A stretch of DNA of 64,000 bases, from positions 620,001 to 684,000 of the forward strand of contig NW_027436638.1 of NCBI RefSeq assembly GCF_031877795.1, read 5' to 3'. The position numbers and the translations under genes are program-made. Numbering within the stretch: position 1 is the first letter of the stretch; each line of letters opens with the position of its first letter. The DNA comes from Strix aluco (Eukaryota; Chordata; Aves; Strigiformes; Strigidae). Shown here one piece after another: positions 35,090 through 42,808 of the stretch. The notes beneath the pieces are model-generated. The model was given only the letters and a program-made list of their open reading frames with translations. It did not search any database and was not told where the DNA came from.

Positions 35090-35220
35090 GTTTGTCTCTA
35101 TGTGTTTGCCGTTTGTCTCTCTCGCCATGTGTCTGACTTTGTCTCTCTGATTTTGTCTCTCTGTGTCTCTCTCGGACTTGGACTTTGTGTCTGTATTTCT
35201 CTCTTTGTCTCTGTTAGTTA
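35090..35220. repeat. TGTCTCTCTG-type simple repeat, unit 1
   Basis: Irregular (T)GTCTCTCT repeats with a strong pyrimidine/GT bias. On the reverse strand they encode the Lys/Glu/Arg/Asp-rich start of the 194-codon frame. Duplicated at 51721-51851. Confidence 0.75.
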
Positions 35221-35230
35221 ATTGGTAATT

Positions 35231-35324
35231 AGCAGTACTAGAACATGGCTGTTGCCAGGGAGTAATCATTAAAAAAAAATTTAAACTACATTACTCCCTG
35301 GTAATTTGGCCATGTTCTACTGCT
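35231..35324. repeat. Inverted repeat with 35-36-bp arms, unit 1
   Basis: Left arm 35231-35266 (AGCAGTACTAGAACATGGC...CCAGGGAGTAAT) and right arm 35290-35324 (ATTACTCCCTGG...GCCATGTTCTACTGCT) pair with a few gaps. They flank an A/T-rich 23-base spacer. It sits between the simple repeat and the AC-rich lead-in to the telomere-like array. Confidence 0.9.
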
Positions 35325-35329
35325 GCACC

Positions 35330-35489
35330 ACACTTACTATTTTTATTCTTTTACTGTATAATATTAATACACCACACACCTGACACCAATGAATAAACCC
35401 CTACCCCCCCATAACACCCACCACCACACAACAACATAACATCCTCCACCTACACTCACTCCATCACAACCTATACCAATAACAACAAG
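35330..35489. other. AC-rich lead-in, unit 1
   Basis: Nearly G-free on the + strand (ACCACCACACAACAACATAAC and similar), immediately before a strand that is almost C-free. The base skew flips at about 35490. Duplicated at 51961-52120. Confidence 0.8.
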
Positions 35490-35740
35490 TAGGTGTGGCT
35501 ATGGTTAGTAGGTGGGGCTGGGGGTAGGGTTAGGATTACTGGGGTTAGGGCCAGGGGTGGGACTAGGGTTACTAGGCAGAGCTGGAGATGGGGCTACAGT
35601 CACTAGATGTGGCTGGGGGCTGGGTCAAGGGTTACTAGGTGGGGCTGGGGGCTGGGTGAAGGGTTACTAGGTGGGGCTGGGGGTGGGGTTAGGGTTACTA
35701 GGCAGGGCGAGGGGTGTGGTTACGGTTAGAGGGTGGACTC
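35490..35740 (+). repeat. About 40-bp G-rich repeat preceding the telomere-like array, unit 1
   Basis: Around six units of the type GGTTACTAGGTGGGGCTGGGGG, with variants TTAGTAGG, TTACTAGGCAG and TCACTAGATG. They change gradually into TTAGGG-type repeats. Duplicated at 52121-52371. Confidence 0.85.
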
Positions 35741-38700
35741 AGCGGCAGGATTAGGGGTTGGGGTTAGGGGTTACGAGTTGGGGGTAGGGCAGTTAGGGTT
35801 AGGGCAATAAGGGTTAGGCATTATGGTGATTAGGGTTGGGGTTAGGGGTTTGAGTTAGGGTTAGGGTTAGTGTGTCGGATGAGGGCTAGGGTGTCAGGTT
35901 AGGGGTTAGGGTGAGGGTTAGGGTTGGGGTTAGATTTACATGTTAGGGTTAGGGGAGGGTTAGGGTTAGGATTAGGGTTAGGATAGGGGAAGGGGTTAGG
36001 GTTAGTGGTTAAGATTAGGGTGAGGGTTAGGGGTTATGGTTAGGGTTAGGTTTTAATGTTGGGGGTTAAGGGTTGGGGTTAGGGTTAAGGTTATGGGTTT
36101 GGGTTAGTGTTTAGGGGTAGGTCTTAGGTGTTAGGGGTTGGGGGTTGGGTTAGGATTGAGGGTGAGGGTGAGTTAGGGGTAGGTTTAGGGGTTAGGGTTG
36201 GGTTAGGTTTCAGATTAGGGTTAGATTTACATGTTAGGGTTAGGGTCAAGGGAAGGTTAGGGATTAGGATTAGGGTAGGGTAGGGGAAGGAGTTAGGGTT
36301 AGGGATTAGGGTGAGAGTTAAGGTTAGGGTTAGTGGTTAGGGGTAGGGTTTAGGTGTTAGGGCTTTGGGTTTAGAGTTTAGGGTTAGGTCTTGGGGTTAG
36401 GGTTAGGAGTTAGGGGACAGTGTTATGGACGGGGTTAGGGGTTAGGTCTAGGTGTTGGAGGTTAGGGATAGGGTTAGGGGTTAGAGGTTAGGGTTAGGGG
36501 TTAGGGTTAGGTTTTAGGGGTTAAGGGTTGGTGTTAGGGGTTAGGGGTGTTAGGGTTAGGGCTGGGGGTTAAGGGTTAGGGATTAGAGTTAGGGGTTAGG
36601 GTTAGGGTTTGGGCTTAGAGGTTAGGTTTAGGGATTAGGGTTATGCATTAGGGTTAGGGTTATTGTTAGGGGTTAGGTATTGGGATTAGGGGTTGGGGAT
36701 AGGGGTTAGGGCTGGGGGTAAGGGATTAGGTTTAGGGGGTAGGGTTAGGAGTTAGTGTTAGGGGTTAGGGTTTAGGGGTACGCATTAGGGGTTAGGGGTA
36801 GCGGGTTAGGGGTAGGAGTTAGGGTTTTGGGTTTAGAGTTTAGGATTAGGGTTTAAGGGGAGGGGTTAGGGTTTAGGGTTAGCGATTAGGGGTTTGGGGT
36901 TAGGGTAAGGGGTTAGAGGTTAGGGTAAGGTTGTAGGGCTTGGGGGTTAGGGTTAGCGGTTGGGGGTTGGGCTTAGGGCTTGGGCTTAGGGTTAGTGATT
37001 AGCGGTTGGGTTTAGGGTTAGTGATTAGGGGTTGGGTTCAGGGGTTAGTGTTAGGCTTTAGGGGTTGGGGTTAGTGATTAGGGGTAGAGCTTAGGGGTTG
37101 GGGTTAGTGATTGGGGGTAGGGCTTAGGGGTTGGTGTTGGGGGTAGGGTTTAGGGGCTGGGGTTAGGGTTAGTGATTAGGGGTAGGGCTTAGGGGTTGGC
37201 ATTAGGACTTAGGGGTTGGGGTTAGGATTAGTGATTAGAGGTTGGGGTTAGGGTTAGTGATTAGGGGTAGGTCTTAGGGGTTGGGGTTAGTGATTAGGGG
37301 TAGGGCTTAGGGGCGGGGGGTAGGGTTAGTGATTAGGGGTTGGGGTTAGGGTTAGTGATTAGGGGTAGGGCTTAGGGGTTTGGGTTGGGGTTAGTAGGGG
37401 TAGGGCTTGGGGGTTGGGGTTAAGGTTTGGGGTTAGGGTTGGGGGTTAGGGTTGGGACGTTGAGGCTTAGAGGTTGGGGTTTAGGGGTTGGGGGTTGGGA
37501 TTAGGGTTAGTGATTAGCGGTTGGGTTTAGGGTTAGTGATTAGGGGTTGGGTTCAGGGGTTAGTGTTAGGCTTTAGGGGTTGGGGTTAGTGATTAGGGGT
37601 AGGGCTTAGGGGTTGGGGTTAGTGATTGGGGGTAGGGCTTAGGGGTTGGGGTTGGGGGTAGGGTTTAGGGGCTGGGGTTGGGGTTAGTGATTAGGGGTAG
37701 GGCTTAGGGGTGGGGGGTAGGGTTAGTGATTAGGGGTTGGGGTTAGGGTTAGTGATTAGGGGTAGGGCTTAGGGGTTTGGGTTGGGGTTAGTAGGGGTAG
37801 GGCTTGGGGGTTGGGGTTAAGGTTTGGGGTTAGGGTTGGGGGTTAGGGTTGGGACGTTGGGGCTTAGAGGTTGGGGTTTAGGGGTTGGGGGTTGGGATTA
37901 GGGTTAGTGATTAGGGGTTGGGGTTAGGATTAGTGATTAGGGGTTAGGGCTTAGGGGTTGGGGTTAGTTGTTGGTGTTAGGGATTGGGGTTAGGGTTATG
38001 GGTTATGGTTAGGGGTTAGGGTTATGAGTTAGTGTTTAGTGGTTAGGAGTTAGGTGTTAGGGTTAAGGATTAGTGGTTAGGTCTTTGGGTTAGGGTTAGG
38101 TTTAGTGTTGGGGTTAGGGTTTAGTGTTAGGGCTTGGGGTTAGTGGTTAGGGTTAGGCATTATGGTTAAGGGTTAGTGTTATGGTTAGTGTTAGGGGGTA
38201 GGATTTGAGTTAGGGGTAAGGGTTAGGGGTTACTGTTGCAGGTTATGGGTTAGGTTTAGGGGTTAGGGGTTGGAGTTAGGGGTTATGGTTAGTGGTTATT
38301 GGTTAGGGCTTAAGTGTTAGGGCTTTGGGTTTAGAGTTTAGGGTTAGGTCTTAGGTTTACGACCTGGGGTTAGGGATTTGGGGTTAGGCGTAAGGATTAG
38401 GTCTTAGGTTTAGGGTTTAGGGGTCAGAGTTAGCGGTTAGGGTTAGGCGTTAGAGGTTAATGTTAGGGGTTAGGGTTTAGAGGTTAGGGTTATGGTTTAG
38501 GGTTAGGATTTACTGTTATGGTTTAAGGGTTAGGGGTTAGGGTTTGGGGTTAACGGTTAGGTTTAGGACTTGGGGTTAGGGTTTAGGGTTAGGGCTTAGG
38601 GCTAGGGCTTAGGAGTGAGGTGCTAGGGCTTAGGAGTGAGGGGTTAGGGGGTTAGGGTTTGGGATTAGGGCTTGGGTTTAGGGCTTGGTCATATGGTTAG

Positions 38701-39600
38701 GGACTAGACTTAGGTTTAGGGCTTAGTGTTAGGGTTTAGAGGTTAGGGGTTAGGGCTTGGGGTTTAGTGGTTAGGGCTTGGGCGTTGGGGGTTAGGGTTT
38801 GGGGTTAGGGCTAGTTCTTATGGTTAGGACTTGTGGTTAGGGACTAGATTTAGGGTTAGGGCTTGTGGTTAGGGACTAGATTGAGGGTTAGGGCTTAGTT
38901 TTAGGGGTTAAGGATTAGGGTTATTGTTATGGGTTAGCGCTTAGGGTTAGGGTTTAGGTTTAAGGGTTAGGTTTAGGGGTTAGGGTTAGGGGTTAGGGTT
39001 ATGGTTAGTGGTTAGCTTTAGGGATATGGTTAGGGATAGGTGTTAGGCTTAGGGGTTTGGGTTATAGGTTAGTGTTAGATTTAGGGTTAGGGCTTGGGGT
39101 AAAGGGTTAGGTTTCGGGGGTAGGGTTAGGGGTTAGTGTTAGAGGTTAGAAGTTAGGGTTATGGGTTAGTGTTTAGGGGTTAGGAGTTAGGACTTAGGGT
39201 TAGGTTTAGGGCTTAGGGTTAGGGGTTATGGGTAGGGGTTAGTGGTTAGGGTTTGGGATTAAGGGTTAGTGTTAGGGTTAGGGTTTAGGGTTTGGGGTTA
39301 GGGATTAGGGTTAGGGGTTATGGTTAGGGTTAGTGTAGGGGTTAGAGCTCGGGGTTAGGGGTAGGTGTTAAAGTTTAGGGGGTAGTGTTAGGGTTTAGGG
39401 CTTAGGGTTAGTTCTTAGGTTTAGGGGTTAGGCTTAGGGCTTGTGTTATGGGTTAGCTTTAGGGTTAGGGTTTGGCACTAAATGTTAGGGTTTAGGTTTA
39501 GGATTCAGGGTTATGGATTAAGGTTCGGGGTAAGGGTTAGTGGTTAGGGATTAGGGTTAGGTGTTAGGGGTTAGAGTTAGGAGTTAGGCTTATGGGTTAG
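35741..39600 (+). repeat. Degenerate telomere-like (TTAGGG-derived) array, 3.9 kb, unit 1
   Basis: Continuous variants of TTAGGG (TTAGGGG, TTGGGG, TTAGTG, TTAGGTT, TTAGGAT), all in the same orientation with the G-rich strand on +. Perfect TTAGGGTTAGGG pairs are rare, so this is not a functional telomere end but an old interstitial or subtelomeric array. It stops abruptly at 39600 against TGTCCCGATCC. Confidence 0.95.
36988..37930 (+). repeat. Higher-order repeat inside the telomere-like array
   Basis: The segment GTTAGTGATTAGCGGTTGGG with its following 100 bases at about 36990 returns near 37507. A marker GGGACGTTG(A/G)GGCTTAGAGG occurs at about 37450 and 37853. Blocks of about 400-515 bp were therefore duplicated within the array before the whole 16.6-kb unit was. 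Present again at about 53614-54554. Confidence 0.8.
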
Positions 39601-39603
39601 TGT

Positions 39604-39620
39604 CCCGATCCAATATCGGG
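39604..39620. repeat. Terminal hairpin at the array/LTR-like junction, unit 1
   Basis: CCCGAT and ATCGGG flank a CCAAT loop, four bases from the end of the telomere-like array. The copy is at 56228-56244. Confidence 0.8.
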
Positions 39621-39943
39621 GCGGGTTCTTAAACGATCCCAAGAGCGAGATTAAGACACAAACGAGGTCAAATGCTGTATAACCTTGTGAGCTTTATTTC
39701 CCGTAACAATCAGTAATAGCGATAGGACAGAGAGAAAAGGAAAGAGAAAGTCAGAATCCCTAAGCCAGAAAACGGTAGAGATGCAGCTAATTACCGCCAC
39801 CACCAGGGATCCAACGATGTTGCGTAGACTCGGCCTCGGTGCAGGTGGTGGTGCTCCAAGCTCCGCCGAGGTCCCAGCTCCAGGTAACAGGTGTCGAAGC
39901 AGGTTGCAAAGACGGTGGCACCAAGAGAGGCGTACGCAGTCCT

Positions 39944-40489
39944 TTAGTCCCCACGATTTCCCCGAAGAGTCCGCCCATTTCCACGGAGCTCATTGTAATA
40001 TGTGCCGCCCCGTGGTCCTCCATACGCGCATGCCCAGGTGTTCTGGCGGGGGGGGTCGACCTGCAGTGCCTTCAGCCTTTGCACGTCTTCCTCGTCCCGC
40101 ACCCAGCTCGCGCGCAGGTACAGCTTGGCAGGCACTGCCAAGGCTGTCATTGTTCTCACTTTGAGCGGATGTCGTGGTTTTTTCGGGGACTCTGTAGCGT
40201 ACTCCTTCAGAACAACAGGATGCTGGGGGTGGGAAGTGGTGGTCGCGGAGCAGCAATATTGAGACAAACAATGTCTAACACAGTTCCTTACACCACCCCG
40301 TGGCTCAACATTGCTCTCTTCGTGGTGGTGATAAAGATAACAGTACAGAGAGAGAGAGAGGAAGACCAGAAAAGCGCAAAATACAATAACAAACGAGATT
40401 TCCAGCAAATTTTCTTTCCATAAACATGTCTTTAACAATATCTTTAACAGGTATAAGCATTTTTTAACTAACAAACATATCAATAACAA
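39944..40489 (-). CDS. Membrane-segment ORF C (181 codons), unit 1
   Basis: Third frame on the - strand. A hydrophobic helix lies at about residues 29-53 (LLEISFVIVFCAFLVFLSLS and on), then HHHEES, a Cys-containing stretch and a long charged C-terminal part. It lacks the CPCK patch of ORFs A and B. Overlapping frames exist on both strands in the GC-rich part (39800-40270), so the C-terminal half is weak evidence. No family was recognised. Confidence 0.25.
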   Translation of the reverse strand: MLLICLLVKKCLYLLKILLKTCLWKENLLEISFVIVFCAFLVFLSLSLYCYLYHHHEESNVEPRGGVRNCVRHCLSQYCCSATTTSHPQHPVVLKEYATESPKKPRHPLKVRTMTALAVPAKLYLRASWVRDEEDVQRLKALQVDPPRQNTWACAYGGPRGGTYYNELRGNGRTLRGNRGD

Positions 40490-40598
40490 ATATAAACATT
40501 TTTAACTGACAAACACATAACCAATAACATCTTTTAACACATATATCATGCTTACAACTAACCAATTTTATAAAGCCAAAGCATCTTATGAACTAATT

Positions 40599-40952
40599 TT
40601 AAGGCTCCGATGAATTGACAGAAGAACGTAATGGCAGTTTACATGATTGACATTTACAGGGACAAAAAAGGAGAATTAGCATAACAATTAGGATAGTGAT
40701 TAAGAAAGCAAAGACTACAACATGAATTAAAATCAAATCTGACACATCTTCCATCTTTGCCCGTGGTTTTAACCAAAATACCACAAAATGTTTGAGTTTC
40801 TGGCCGTCCACGCTGTCCGCTGCAGTTGGGATCAGCATGCGCAGCAGGAAAAAAAAATCCCTTTCCTCGCCCCCTTTTCCTAATGCGCATGCGTCATTAG
40901 GGTCTAGAAACTTCTTTTCCAAACTTAAAGGTAAATAAACAACACTATCCAT
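40599..40952 (-). CDS. Small membrane-protein-like ORF B (117 codons), unit 1
   Basis: Second frame, about 80 bases after ORF A's stop on the same strand. It has a charged N-terminal part, then one helix at about residues 74-97 (LILIHVVVFAFLITILIVML and on) followed at once by CPCKCQSCK. The helix plus Cys patch resembles the same module in ORF A, and the DNA is similar too (CAGTTTACATG...GGACAAAAA on the + strand at about 40634 and 41278), so the two are probably a duplicated module. Function is unknown. Confidence 0.35.
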   Translation of the reverse strand: MDSVVYLPLSLEKKFLDPNDACALGKGGEERDFFFLLRMLIPTAADSVDGQKLKHFVVFWLKPRAKMEDVSDLILIHVVVFAFLITILIVMLILLFCPCKCQSCKLPLRSSVNSSEP

Positions 40953-41034
40953 AACAACATTAACAACATTCTAAATAAACATATAAAAAGATAACAGTAA
41001 CACTATTGACTAACAGGATTTTAACTAAACAAAG

Positions 41035-41409
41035 TTAAAGCTGTGTCTCAGCCAGGGCCGAGAAATGTGCTCTCGGTTCTATCTCAACCCGGACTGAGGA
41101 ATGCGGTCTTGGTTCCATTTCAAACTGGACGGAGGAATGAGCTCTCGGCTCTGTCTCAAACCGGACCGAGGAATGTGCCCTTGGTCCCGTCTTAGGGCGG
41201 ACCGAGGAATGTGCTCTCGGTCCTTGGCGGGGAGGGGAAGGAGGTGGTTGTTTACATGAAACAGCACAACTACAAGACAGTTTACATGGACACTTACCGG
41301 ACAAAAACATACAAAACGCAAGAGTAAATACAGCAATAGCCAACAAAGTAAGAGCCAGAAAATCAAGTATTAAAAGGGCATACATTCTGATTCTTATCAC
41401 AAACTGCAA
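41035..41409 (-). CDS. Small membrane-protein-like ORF A (124 codons), unit 1
   Basis: First of three frames on the - strand. Residues about 9-36 are strongly hydrophobic (MYALLILDFLALTLLAIAVF and on), one membrane helix. A Cys-rich patch KCPCKLSCSCAVSC follows directly, then a Pro-rich linker and five 12-residue repeats of the type PRAHSSVRFETE. The start used is the first ATG, but an internal ATG at residue 9 is equally good. No known family was recognised. The repeat keeps frame because its 36-bp unit is a multiple of three. Expression is unknown. It could be a chance frame in an LTR-like element. Confidence 0.35.
   Translation of the reverse strand: MQFVIRIRMYALLILDFLALTLLAIAVFTLAFCMFLSGKCPCKLSCSCAVSCKQPPPSPPRQGPRAHSSVRPKTGPRAHSSVRFETEPRAHSSVQFEMEPRPHSSVRVEIEPRAHFSALAETQL
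41055..41230. repeat. 36-bp repeat, five units, each with a hairpin, unit 1
   Basis: Units start at 41055, 41091, 41127, 41163 and 41199 with GGACCGAGGAATGTGCTCTC-type text. ACCGAG and CTCGGT flank GAATGTGCT, so most units can fold into a small stem-loop. They encode the 12-residue repeat of ORF A on the - strand. The copy is at 57679-57854. Confidence 0.9.
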
Positions 41410-42761
41410 TGCCGGAAAATAAATGGTGGTCGGACTTGCCTGAGCCGGGGATCTGCCAAAATGGACGCCCCCAGCCCAGAACGCATGTGCGGTTTAGGCC
41501 TAAAAACGTCTATCCTAAGCTTAAAATTTAAATGATTGATTCATTTCTTGCAGAGATCGCATCTAGTTCTATTGCTTGCAGGGAAACTCGAAAGAGAGGA
41601 ATGGATACTGATAATTGCTGAAACACCTCAATTCTGTGTGAGAGCTGGGAGAAATGTTCATATCCATTGGCTTTGTAGTAAGACCTTGCTGAAGTTTTTT
41701 CTCGCCTTTTTACACAATAGCATGATGTTCAGCTTCATACGGAAACTTAACATCCGTCAGAAAATAGTCAATTTGAATTGTAAACTTGAGCCCATGGCAG
41801 GGAACCCTCAGCTGGCCAGCTTCATCTAGCTGGTCTCCTGTGCTTGAGGCGGCAGAGGCTCACCCCTTTAGCTGGCAGGGCTCTAGGGAGGGTGTGTAGG
41901 TGTGCTTGTTTTTAACCCGTTCTTGATAGGGCCCATTGTTTGAAGGGAAACAAAAAATAAATAATTCTGCTCTAACATAAAACACAAGTAAATTACATTG
42001 ATCCTTTTAATAATTGCTCCTTTGATGGCAGCATGGCTAGGCAGTGCATCCAGACATGGATAACAGCTGTCTGGGTGGAGCTGTGCTCTTGTGGAGACCC
42101 GCTGTCTCCGGGAGCTGAGCAAGGACAAGGCTGTTTGTTCTGCTGCTGTTTGTTCACAGTCGCTATTTTCCCATAGTCTGTGTGTTCCCATAGTCCTTAC
42201 ACCGAAATGGGGAGAGAAAAATTGAAAGCTAAAGAAACTCTCCTGATGTTCTCTCTATGCTTGCTTCCATTCTGGGCTTCCCTTCTGATATTTGTATATT
42301 TGTGCTGTTCTTCCTGGGTAATTATGAAGGGGCAACTCACAGGGGATACATGAACTCTGTTACAGAATGGAGAAGGGGATGAGAGCTTTGAAAGATACAG
42401 CGTGACATAAACACTGTTTTGGCTTTTCCACTGTATTTATATCTTCAAATTTAGAGGAAAAAAATACTTAAAATTAACTAAAGCCTACCACCATATTCTG
42501 AAGCAAAAATGTAATTTAGAGTAGTTGGAAAGGAGCTGTAAAAGAAGAGTACAGTCATAGCTAGATCTCATCTTCTTTTAGAGAGCTTTGTGATTTTTTG
42601 GCACCTGTACTCAGCCTGGTGCATTGTTCATGGGGCTTCTTTGTTGTAGTTGATAAAGTAGACCATAAATAATTGTTCTTTTCTGTTTGAACAGTTGCCC
42701 AGTCAGGGAATTGGCATGTGCAAGGTAAGCAAGGAAGTAATGCTGACTTTATCATAAACAA

Positions 42762-42808
42762 GTCTTTTTTTTTTTTAAAAAAAAAAAAACAAACAAACAA
42801 AAAAAAAC
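42762..42808. repeat. T-run/A-run insertion found in units 2 and 3 only
   Basis: Units 2 and 3 carry AAACAAG, a T-run, an A-run and (CAAA)n between TTTATCATAA and CCTGAAAAAG. Unit 1 (near 26146) lacks it. The tract adds 48 bp and forms a perfect T/A hairpin. The second copy is at 59386-59432. Confidence 0.85.

Larger units (their letters stand above)
24931..41538 (+). repeat. Macrosatellite unit 1 (16,608 bp)
   Basis: Start defined by the first base shared with the later copies (ATTCATTTCTTGCAG). End defined by the junction where this text recurs at 41539. The offset to unit 2 is 16,608 at the left end, 16,656 after a 48-bp insertion in unit 2, about 16,626-16,631 after small deletions, and 16,624 after a 7-bp deletion within the telomere-like array. 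The first 4.1 kb differ from unit 2 at dozens of positions. The remaining 12.5 kb are almost identical. Confidence 0.97.
39601..41538 (-). mobile_element. LTR-like block with small open frames, unit 1
   Basis: Read on the - strand, the block ends with AATAAA (39698-39693), about 90 bases of U5-like sequence and a terminal GGATCGGGACA, as an LTR end does. Its first bases would be TGAATCAATC if the element begins at 41538. A TATA-like TTTATAAAA lies near 40575. A body of 1.9 kb is long for an LTR, and it contains three successive small frames with membrane segments, so it may instead be the 3' part of an unusual element. No gag, pol or env similarity was recognised. The termini are not matched by a visible target-site duplication. 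Confidence 0.5.

Noticed and set aside
35490-39600. Functional telomere or telomere-telomere fusion
   Set aside because: Repeats are heavily degenerate, followed by other sequence, and face the same way in both copies. A fusion would show TTAGGG meeting CCCTAA.
39781-40423. + strand frames of 127 and 194 codons in the LTR-like block
   Set aside because: They overlap the - strand frames in a GC-rich part and lack membrane or domain features. Probably shadows.
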